DNA of 64,000 nt from Zanthoxylum bungeanum. Taxonomy: Eukaryota > Streptophyta > Magnoliopsida > Sapindales > Rutaceae. Positions within the stretch are counted from its first letter, which is position 1, and each line of letters opens with the position of its first letter. Below the pieces are notes generated by a model that saw nothing but the letters and a program-made list of their open reading frames with translations, did no database searches and was not told the origin of the DNA. Location: positions 1 to 64,000 of the forward strand of contig SKCR01001820.1 in assembly GCA_019454045.1 (NCBI GenBank). Reading direction: 5' to 3'. Positions 13,101 through 21,566 of the stretch are shown here, piece by piece. A program made the position numbers and the translations under genes.

Positions 13101-13385
13101 ACGAAAAAGGTTAGACCTGAGGGCACTTTTCACATCCATTTTTATTCGTATTTTTACTGTTTATTGAATCTTATTTACATGATTATTGTGGAAGTGATGC
13201 ATGTTGTGTCCCTTGAATAGATAGCAAATGTATGTATTGTGAAATGGTGTATGTTGTGGCCCTTGAATAAAACTGAAAATGTTTCGCCTCTTGTGGCATA
13301 TAGGATGGAAACCCGGACATAAATTTCATAGCCGATTAAGAATGGACGGTAGTATGATCTGTACTCGGGATACAACTCCACGTAC
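10144..13385 (+). repeat. Partial tandem duplication within the 5' LTR (period 2357 bp)
   Basis: 10144-11028 and 12501-13385 are nearly identical, starting CCTTGTTTAACACTAAATC in both and ending at ACTCCACGTA. The junction at 12495-12501 lies in an AATCAAATCC word also present in the first copy, consistent with unequal crossing-over or slippage at microhomology. Confidence 0.85.
11131..12080 (+). repeat. Six tandem repeats of about 175 bp
   Basis: GCGCATGGGCTTAGTAAGTC recurs at about 11131, 11308, 11480, 11655, 11832 and 12005. Each unit also carries GGTCCTCCATTTCGAGAGG, a CACGATGCTTTGCCGCGCC stretch and a TATATTCGGTTGAATGTAAG stretch. The 3' LTR has a diverged version with three units (22996, 23181, 23331). 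Short ORFs inside are repeat by-products. Confidence 0.9.
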
Positions 13386-13417
13386 AATACGCATCCATAA
13401 ACCGCATCCAACGGAAA

Positions 13418-13905
13418 TGAGTTAAAATTGAAAAGTTTGTAATATTCAGTGCTCTAGTTTAATTGGAGGAAGCATCTCAAAAAGCAATGGATTAAAAAAA
13501 AAAAAAAAACGTCTGAGATCCGAGTTATTAAGTCTGTAAGGGTGTTTTTAACACCTAGTGCCCTAAAGCCAACTGGTTTGGGAGTCACTGGCCCAAAGCT
13601 CGTTACATGGATCGAAGATGCTGCAAAAATATATATATCTGAAGTCTGGGTAATTAAGTCTGTAGGGGTGTCTTAACACCTGGTGCCCTAAAGCCAACTG
13701 GTTTGGGAGCCACCGACCCAACACTCGCTACATAGATGGAAGATATTGTATATAAATAAAAAATAGAAAAAGAAAAAATCAAAGAAAAAATCAGAAAAAT
13801 GAGAAAAATTATTCCATTGCTACCAAAAGGTGTTAATCTGATAGAACTTTAGGACAAAAATATTACTCTCTTATCAACTGCCTTATGACTGTTGATAAAC
13901 TATTT
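13418..13905 (+). repeat. Block shared with the NA element 3' region
   Basis: This block is the reverse complement of about 31430-31935 in the NA element. It includes a poly(A) tract and two copies of GCCCTAAAGCCAACTGGTTT about 120 bp apart. It lies in sense orientation in both elements. Here it sits directly after the broken Tat 5' LTR, in the leader position. Confidence 0.8.
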
Positions 13906-14478
13906 CCTTGTGCTTATGGACCATCATCATTTGGATGCAGTTGGACTTCTTGTCAGAAATGCGAACTTGTTGGGCCATTTAAACTGTGACGAGTTCGTAT
14001 CCTATGATAATTGGGCCAAAAGCTTCTGAAATGTCGATGGGCCACTCTGTAGAAATTATTTCTTTATGCTTGAATTATCTCTTTATGCTTGTATTTGGGG
14101 ACCATCCTCATTTGGATGCAGTTGGACTTCTTGTCAGAAATGCGAACTTGTTGGGCCATTTAAACTGGGACGAGTTCGTATTCTATGACAATTGGGCCAA
14201 AAGTTTCTAAAATGCCGATGGGCCATCCTGCGTTTTGGCCCCTTATCATTTGAAGTTGTTTAACCATGTTATTGCAAAGGTGTAAACCTGTTGGGCCTTT
14301 TCAACTGGGACAAGTTTGCACCTTGCAATAATATGATTGAAGCTTTAAAATGACAAGAGGCCGACTTATATATTCCATGCATTGCACGCATACATGCTGA
14401 CTGAGAATTTTAAAAGACACCATAGATTCTCGTTGGGTTAGGAAAGAGGGAAGACTTATCAAAAAGCCAGTAGCAAAT
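13906..14478 (+). repeat. Tat leader with duplicated block
   Basis: A block containing CATTTGGATGCAGTTGGACT and AATGCGAACTTGTTGGGCCA occurs at about 13920-14050 and 14102-14230 (period about 182 bp), with a weaker third version at 14255-14345. No ORF is supported before the gag ATG at 14479. Confidence 0.75.
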
Positions 14479-15331
14479 ATGAGTGAATCAGAGAATGAGG
14501 TATCTCGTATGGATCAGTTGGAAACCAATCTCACCAAGATTACTGAACAGTTGCAAGCCTTGACTGCCGCTATGGCTAATATGGCTGTGCCCCGTACTGG
14601 GGGAAAACTGAGAATGAGGGGCGTGAAGACCCTCCGACTAGATTGAATGATGATATCCCGAGTTTTGATGATGATATGGCTGAATATGCTACGGGGAAAA
14701 TGGCAGGGTCTCAAGCTGAACTATAAAAACTCTGAGAGCAGGTAGAGTCGGTTACCCGTAAGATGTGGGGCAAACATGAAGACCTGCTAGATTATGAGGC
14801 AATGACCTTTGAAGAACATTTTCCAACTCAATTCAAGATGCCATATATGGCCAAGTTCAACAGGAATGGGGATCCGATGGTCCATCTCCGTCAGTATGTT
14901 TCAGTTATGAGTTCAGTGGGTTTATCCAAGCGTCAGGTTCAGAAAATGTTTGGGATGTCACTCGAGGGGGCACCCGTGGTATGGTATCACAACCTGGAGG
15001 GGAAGATCAATGAGGATTGGAGGGAATTGGCAGAGGCCTTTTTGAAATAGTATGTTACAGATCTGAAGATCGACTTGTCACTCCGGGACTTAGAAAACAC
15101 CAAACAGAAGCCAGAAGAAAGCTTCAAGGAATATGTAGACCGATGGAGGAGCCAACTTTTGAAAATGCAGACTCGGCCATCAGAGAAGGAGTATATAAAG
15201 ATGATTATCAAGGGTACTAAGCCCTCGATTTATGGAAAGCTGAGGAGAATGACTTCCATGATTACTGATTTCCGACAGTTGAGGGAAACTATCATGGATA
15301 TTGAGGAAGAAGAGGCTGAGAATAGAAAGTT
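14479..15331 (+). pseudogene. gag: Tat gag, N-terminal part (frameshifted)
   Basis: Gag is the structural capsid protein that packages the element RNA. An ATG at 14479 opens MSESENEVSRMDQ and a short coiled-coil-like stretch. A frameshift follows near 14600 and stops occur at about 14645, 14725 and 14735. The capsid-like part runs from about 14763 (MWGKHEDLLDYEAMTFEEHF) to 15331, with a further stop at about 15048 before SLRDLENTKQKPEESFKEYV. The capsid pattern, with W in WYHNLEG and the QKPEESFKEYVDRWR motif, is typical of plant gypsy gag. The copy cannot encode a complete Gag. Confidence 0.8.
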
Positions 15332-17033
15332 CTATAGCTTGAATATGAGGCCCATTAGGGGACCATCAGGTACCAAGCCTGTTCCTGCGGAGATTGCTGC
15401 TATCAGGAACCGGCGTTTCTCAAACCTGGGTAGACCCTTGTCTAGGGTATTGGAGAAATTAATGGGACATGGACTTCTGAAACCCCTAGAGACCAAACCA
15501 CTTCCACACCCACCACCACCGCATCTCAACCTAAACCACTATTTCCATTTCCATCAACAGAAGGTCCATGACACTGACAATTGTGCCCGCCTCCGCCATG
15601 AAATCCAGGACCTTATAGACTCCCAAAAAATACCCAACACTGAAAAAGAACAGCCTAACACACACAATAACCCCATGTCGAATTACCACTCTGTCCCACC
15701 ACCAACCTATATGATAAACTCTGGCCTACCCGAAAGCCTTGTCCTCAAATCCTTTGACCACCAAGCCTTCTGCCTGGGAATTTGGGATAGCAGCAGCGAG
15801 GATGAAACAGAACATGTGAAGAATTTCTGGGAAGATTTCTCCAGTAGTGATGAAGAGGTGGTAAGAGGAATGACACGCAGCGGGCGTTTCTACAGTGATA
15901 CGACTGATAAAGGTAAAGAAGTGTTGACAGAAGGGAGAGAAGTGGCAGAAAATAGGGACAATACTGAAGGGGATACAGTGCTACGCCAGTTGAAGAAGAC
16001 ACGGGCACATGTCAACATCTGGGAATTATTGTGTTCATCACAGGAGCACAGGCGTGCTATGGTTGAAGCCTTGAGCAAAATAATAGTACCAGAGGGTGCT
16101 AATCCTGCAATGTTTGTAGGGTCAGTACAAGAGGAAACCTTACAGGCAATAACTTTTTCTGAGGAAGAACTCCCGGCAGAGGGAAGAAATCACAACAAGC
16201 CACTATTTATCAGGGCTGAAGTGAGAGGCAAGAAGGCATCTTGTGTAATGATAGATGATGGCTCATCTATCAATGTTTTCCCATTAAAGATTTTAGCAAG
16301 GTTGGGAATGAAGGCAACGGATCTGGATCCCTCCAATATGACTATCAAAGCTTATGATGATAGCAAACGAGGAGTTGAGGGTACCTTTGCCGCAGTAGTC
16401 AAGGTTAGCCCGATTGAGGATGAGGTTGAGTTCACAGTGCTGGATATCCCGGCCACTTTTGCTTTGTTATTGGGAAGGTCGTGGTTCAACAAGCTTGGGG
16501 GTGTGCCCTCCACTCTGTATCAGGTTATTAAGTTTCCCTATGGGGGAGAGATTGTCACCATCCGAACTGAGGTAGATAGTGCTGTGGCCACTTTGGAAAT
16601 ACAACCTTTCACAAGGTTCCAAGTGTCGGTAACTTTTAAGGAGTGGGTGGATCCTAAGGTGGCTAGGATCATGGAGAAGATGAAGTTCGAGCCGGGTAAA
16701 GGTTCAACATTACCAAACTTTAAAGGGCAGACTACCCGGAGAGGGTTGAGATACATGGCTGATGAGGATAAGCCGAGAGCCAAGAAGAAATGGTTGAAGC
16801 TGATGGAATGCTTTGTGAAGGCAACAGGATATCAGAGAGAACCTGAACCGGTAGAAGTCAATGGGATTGTGGTGCCCGGGTTTGAGATCTTTCAGGAGGG
16901 GATAAGTGAGAAGTCACTGGCATCAGATATTGCGAAGAAGGAAAAAAAGAAATGGGAGGAAGACCCAATTGTGGGAGATGAAGCATATGTAGACCCTCGA
17001 GGAAAAGGAGGAAGACCCAATTGTGGGAGATGA
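15075..17033 (+). pseudogene. Tat gag C-terminus and aspartic protease (652-codon open frame)
   Basis: This is the longest open frame in the window. The first part finishes the capsid region. Around codons 155-180 it has HDTDNCARLRHEIQDLID, a Tat gag signature. A low-complexity acidic linker (DSSSEDE, SSSDEE) follows. The protease, which cleaves the polyprotein, starts near 16200; its catalytic triplet region reads IDDGSS (16251-16268), and ALLLGRSWF supplies the conserved LGR(D/S)W block. The frame ends because of a 52-bp duplication at 16955-17045, after which pol continues in another frame. No CCHC knuckle was seen. Confidence 0.85.
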
Positions 17034-17045
17034 AGCATATGTAGA
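16955..17045 (+). repeat. 52-bp tandem duplication causing a pol frameshift
   Basis: GGAGGAAGACCCAATTGTGG begins at 16955 and again at 17007, and both copies run to ATATGTAGA. The 52-bp period is not a multiple of three, which explains why the frame ending at 17033 and the next one (from 17023) differ. Confidence 0.9.
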
Positions 17046-18138
17046 GGATGAAGATGTTTATCTCTCTGATTTATTTGAATGTATTCCTGCATCTGCTAGC
17101 AATAAAGACAATCATTTTGCTTACTCATCTGAGTCCCTCCCTTTCAATTTGCACGACTTGAGTATATTTGATATCAGCTCAACCAGAACAAATGCATTTA
17201 ACCTTGGTACATCTGAGAGCCCCGAGGAAATTCTAATTGCAAGTGAGGTTACCTCTGAGGAGCGGGAAAAATTAGAAGAAATATTAGCCAAATATGCCAA
17301 AGTGTTTGCTTGGTCCTACGAGGACATGCCTGTAGTAGACAGAAGCATCGCCCATCATACAATACCAACTTATCCAAATATGAAGCTAGTGAAACAGAAA
17401 CTTCGACGGATGAGACCTGAGTGGGCCGAGAAAGTCAGAGAGGAAGTCAAGAAATAGATAGATATGGGGTTCTTGGAAGTGGTGAAGTATCCTGAGTGGT
17501 TGGCAAATATTGTGCCGGTGCCGAAGAAATACGGGAAGGTCAGAATGTGTGTGAATTACAGAGATCTTAACAAGGCTTGCCCGAAAGATGATTTTCCTCT
17601 ACCTCATATAGATGTGCTAGTTGACAGTGCAGCTTTATCTGCCATGTATTCATTTGTAGGTGGGTTTTCATGATACAATCAGGTTCTCATGGCTGAAGAA
17701 GACAAGCACAAGACTGCATTTGTCACTGAGTGGGGCACATATTGTTACAAGGTAATGCCGTTTGGGCTCAAGAATGTAGGAGCTACTTATCAGCGGATGG
17801 CCACTACACTATTCCACAACTTGATGCACAAAGAGATTGAAGTATATGTGGATGATATGATGGTGAAATCAGAGACAAGAATTGGGCATATAGAAGCATT
17901 GGAGAAGTTCCTTCAGAGAGTTGACAAATACAACTTGCGGCTGAATCCCAAGAAATGTGTGTTTGGGGTAACATCAGGAAAGTTGCTGGGACATACAGTG
18001 GGAATGGGAGGAATAGAGGCAGACTCTGAGAAAATCAAAGCAATCACAGAGATGCCAGCACCGAAGACTGAGAAGGAAGTCAGAGCATTCCTCCGGAAAA
18101 TTCAGTATATCATTCGGTTCATCGCCAAATTGACATAA
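17023..18138 (+). pseudogene. Tat reverse transcriptase (stops and mutated motif)
   Basis: Reverse transcriptase copies element RNA into cDNA. The linker FAWSYEDMPVVDRSIAHH and then VPVPKKYGKVRMCVNYRDLN, CPKDDFPLPHID and MPFGLKNVGATYQRM are typical gypsy RT blocks. The catalytic box YVDDMMVKS is intact at 17844-17855. The earlier block reads FVGGFS-stop-YNQ instead of the usual DGFSGYNQ, so a catalytic Asp is lost. Stops lie at 17455, 17671 and 18136. The thumb/connection has NLRLNPKKCVFGV and LLGHTV. Confidence 0.9.
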
Positions 18139-18690
18139 GTATGTAAGCCTATCTTCAAACTGCTGAGAAAAGACCAGCCAATGAAATGGAATGAGCAATG
18201 TCAATCAGCCTTCGACAAGATCAGAGAATACTTGGTAAAGTTTCCTGTATTGAAACCTCTGAGACCGGGCAGACCCTTGATATTGTATTTGGCCATAGAA
18301 TCATAAGCACTGGGGGCAATGATGGTACATGCAGATGAGACAGGGGTAGAGCATGCAATCTACTATCTCAGTAAGAAGATGCTTCCGTACGAAGCCCATT
18401 ATCAAGAGGTAGAGAAGATCTGTTTGGCAGTGGTATGGGCGTCCAGAAAACTACGGCATTACTTCTAGTCTTACAAGATCCAGGTGGTGGCCAAAGAAAA
18501 TCCCTTGAAGTATCTACATTCAGTACCTTCGCTAGTGGGGAAGTTGGGCATATGGTTAGTGTTGCTGACAGAGTTTGAAATTGAGTATGTCACCTCCAAA
18601 GTAATCAAAGGGCGAGCCATAACAGAGTTCCTGGCATTACAACCTATTGAAGGGGATCAATACAAGTTTGAATTCCCAGAAGAAGAGATC
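18139..18690 (+). pseudogene. Tat RNase H (first, gypsy-type)
   Basis: This domain removes RNA from the RNA:DNA hybrid. Readable blocks are LYLAIES-stop-ALGAMMVHAD, AIYYLSKKMLPYEAHYQEVE, KICLAVVWASRKLRHYF-stop and ENPLKYLHSVPSLVGKLGIW. Together with the connection, they match the RT-linked RNase H of plant gypsy elements, with in-frame stops near 18304 and 18467. Confidence 0.8.
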
Positions 18691-18699
18691 CAAGTATTA

Positions 18700-19325
18700 A
18701 CAGTTCAAGGATGGAAGATGTATTTCGACGGCGTTGTGAATTACAAAGGAGCCGGAATTGGGATCGTGATAGTGACCCCCGAGGGAGAAACCTTGCCTAT
18801 GGCCAAGAGGTTGACGTTCAGAGTAACTAACAACATGGCCGAGTATGAAGCATGTGCTTTTGGATTGACTGCATTGATAGCCATGAAGGCTGAGAGCGTG
18901 GAGGCCTACGGAGATTCGATGTTGGTAGTCCGACAGATGCAGGGAGAATGGGAATTGAAGGAAGAACGGTTGAAACCTTACCTTTTTTACCTCAGAAAGT
19001 TGGCACAGGCTATCCCCGATTGTAAGTTTCAGCACTTGCGATAGCCTTGAAGGCTGAGAGCGTGGAGGCCTACGAAGATTCGATGTTGGTAGTCCGACAG
19101 ATGCAGTGAGAATGGGAATTGAAGGAAGAACGATTGAAACCTTACCTTTTTTACCTCAGAAAGTTGGCACAGGCTATCCCCAATTGTAAGTTTCAGCACT
19201 TGCCGCGAGAAAAGAATCAGATGGCAGACGCATTAGCTACACTTGCAGCGACTTGGGAAAATCCAGAGAAGTTAGTGATGAAACCACTGGTATTGACAAT
19301 AGCAAGCAGACCCGTTTATAGATAG
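18700..19325 (+). pseudogene. Tat second (archaeal-type) RNase H, internally duplicated
   Basis: The sequence WKMYFDGVVNYKGAGIGIV, NNMAEYEACAFGL and AYGDSMLVVRQMQGEW gives the D-E-D pattern of the additional RNase H carried by Tat/Ogre elements. A 164-bp tandem duplication (18877-19204) repeats the last third and shifts the frame; the second copy continues into QHLPREKNQMADALATLAA, the domain end with its final acidic residue. A stop lies at 19042 and another in the second copy. Confidence 0.88.
18877..19204 (+). repeat. 164-bp tandem duplication in the second RNase H
   Basis: ATAGCC(A/T)TGAAGGCTGAGA starts at 18877 and 19041. Copies match closely to CAGCACTTGC. The period of 164 is not divisible by three and breaks the reading frame. 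Confidence 0.9.
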
Positions 19326-20608
19326 AAAGAGTTTTGAAAGTGGAGATCGACGACGGAAAACCTTGGTACCATGATATTCAGCAATACCTGGAACTTAGAG
19401 AACTCCCAGAATAAGCAAGCAGAAAAGATAGAATAGCTATTCAGAAGTTGGCTTCTCAGTATGTGATTTTGAAAGGAGAATTGTACAAGAGACAGGCAAA
19501 TGGCGTTCAGCTGAAGTGATTGAGAAAAGAAGAAGCTCAGAAGACAATGGAAGAAGTACATGCCGGGGTATATGGACCGCACATGAATGGGTTGAACTTG
19601 TCTCGCAAGATTGTAAGACAAGGCTTCTACTGGTTGACCATAGAGACAGACTGTATGAAGCTGGTAAAACATTGTCATGATTATCAAACACATGGTAATT
19701 TTAACCATCTGCCTCACACAGAGTTACACGGGCTATCAGAGCCATGGCCTTTCTCAGCATGGGGAATTGATATGATCGGGGAGATTCGACCGAATGCATC
19801 GAATGGACATCATTTCATAGTAGTGGCAGTGGACTACTTCTCAAAATGGGTGGAAGCCGAGTCATTTCGTAACGTCACAACAAAGCAGATGGCGAAGTTC
19901 ATAGTTCGAAACATCATATGTCGGTATGGGATGCCGCATCATGTAGTGACAGATAATAGAGTTCAGTTTCAAGGGGAAACGAATACAATGCTACAGAGAT
20001 ATGGGATATGACATCACAAGTCGTCACCTTACTGGCCGTGGGCAAATGGGGCAGTCGAGGCAGCCAACAAGACAATAAAGAAGATATTAGCCAAGATGAT
20101 AGAGAACTGCAAAGATTGGGCCAACAAACTACCATATGCCCTGTGGGGGTACAGAACATCAGTAAGAACAGTAACATGAGCCATACCTTACTCTTTGGTC
20201 TACGTAATGGAAGCAGTGGTGCCAGTGGAAGTTGAGATACAATCCCTGCGGGTTCTAGCAGAAGCAGAGTTGCCTGAACAAGAATGGGCCGCACAGAGAT
20301 TTGAACAGTTAGCACTACTGTATGAAAAGAGGATGAAGTCCTTGCATCACATACAGATATATCAGAAGAGACTAGCCCGAGCATTCAACAAGAAGATGCG
20401 TCCTACTAAGATCTGAAAGGGTGATTTGGTACTTAAGCAGTCGAAGCCGTCGAAGACAGATCCGAGTGGAAAGTTCAGACCTAACTGGGAAGGACCTTAC
20501 ATAGTGCAGAAAGTAATGGGAAATGAGGCAATGAGACTGTCAGATTTGGAAGGGAACGAGCTCACCGAGCCGATCAACGTGGACAGATTGAAGCAATATT
20601 TTGCCTGA
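19326..20608 (+). pseudogene. Tat integrase with GPY/F module (broken)
   Basis: Integrase inserts cDNA into the chromosome. The HHCC finger region (HAGVYGPHMNGLNLSRKI ... CMKLVKHCHDYQ) has Tyr in place of the last Cys. The core carries D in WGIDMIGE (19769-19771), D in VVTDN (19952-19954) and E in ANGAVEAANKT (20057-20059), the D,D-35-E arrangement. The C-terminal NWEGPYIVQKV is a GPY/F module; no chromodomain follows, and the frame ends at VDRLKQYFA-stop. Stops at 19322, 19519, 20009, about 20177 and 20414 and frame changes make it inactive. Confidence 0.9.
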
Positions 20609-20649
20609 GAAATAGAAGACCTGGCAGAAGACCTAACCCAACGGGATAA

Positions 20650-21566
20650 GGAATTCATGCATGCATGCATACATATAACGTATCTACATTATTTTTTGTG
20701 TTTTGTTTTATTTTGTATTCACAGGTTTCAAAGAAGAAAAGAAGAAAGCGGCAAATGCAAGCCAACCAGAAGCAACAACGCATCAGTATCAGTCCGTGGG
20801 CCGAGGCCCACATCAGTATCAGTTTTGGGGATGAGTCCCAGGGTCGAGGCCCATATCAGCATCAGTATCAGTTTTTGGGGATGAGTCTCAGGGTCGTGAC
20901 CCACATCAGTAGCAGTTTTGGGATGCGTCACAGGGTCGAGGCCCACATATCAGTAGCAGTTTTGGGATACGTCCCAGGGTCGAGGCCCACACATATCATC
21001 AGTAATTTTGAGGATGAGTCCCAGGGTCGAGGCCCACATCAGTATCAGTTTGGGGATGAGTCCCAGGGTCGAGGCCCACATTAGCATCAGCTTTGGGGAT
21101 GCGTCCCAGGGTCGTGACCCACATCATCAGCAGTTTTGGGGATGCGTCCCAGGGTCGTGACCCATATCATCAGCAGTTTTGGGGATGCGTCCCAGGGTCG
21201 TGACCCACATTGTCAACGTTATTGGGATGCGTCCTAGGGTCGAGGCCTCTGTTGTCGGTTGCAGTTATTGGGATACGTCCCAGGGTCGTTGGCCCCCTGC
21301 ATCATCAGTTTTGGGGATGCGTCCCAGGGTCGTGACCCACATTGTCAGTGGTATTGGGATGCGTCCCAGGGTCGAGGCCCCTGTTATCGGTTGCAGTTAT
21401 TGGGATGTGTCCCAGGATCGAGGTCCACTGCATCATCAACTAAGCTCGAAGCAGCTGGCAAGTTAGGTGGCAGCTGGCGAGCCAGGTAAATAAAAATGCA
21501 TTGCACAACTTTGATAGGATTGTCATTGTCACACACTGTACAAGTCCCATCAAAGTGGGGGGCGAC
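20650..21566 (+). repeat. Tat 3' UTR minisatellite with paired hairpin units
   Basis: Between the integrase stop and the PPT, about 15 units of 35-60 bp share GGGATGCGTCCCAGGGTCG(T/A)G(A/G)CCCACAT with variable CAG/CAT-rich spacers (20790-21440). Each unit holds two adjacent inverted repeats, GGGA..TCCC and GGGTC..GACCC. Tandem arrays at this position are known in Tat/Ogre elements. Open frames across it are repeat artefacts. Confidence 0.9.
21551..21566 (+). other. Tat polypurine tract
   Basis: CAAAGTGGGGGGCGAC lies immediately upstream of the 3' LTR start TGTAGG. It is the expected primer for plus-strand cDNA synthesis. Confidence 0.8.

Larger units (their letters stand above)
9616..13385 (+). 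mobile_element. Tat 5' LTR, internally duplicated and truncated
   Basis: It starts TGTAGGCACTGC and aligns with the 3' LTR from 21567. In order it holds a TTCGAACG cluster (9786-9860), a TATA box at 10226-10235 (CTATAAAAAC), a leader rich in ACCGAAAA words, six 175-bp tandem repeats, and a second TTCGAACG cluster (12170-12310). From 12501 the sequence restarts at the equivalent of 10144, giving a second TATA at 12583-12590. It breaks at 13385 where homology to the first copy ends (GATACAACTCCACGTA). The normal LTR 3' end and the PBS are missing. Confidence 0.75.

Noticed and set aside
20665..21489. Repeat-rich open frames across the minisatellite
   Set aside because: Frames exist on several phases because unit lengths vary; they follow the repeats and have no start context or domain.
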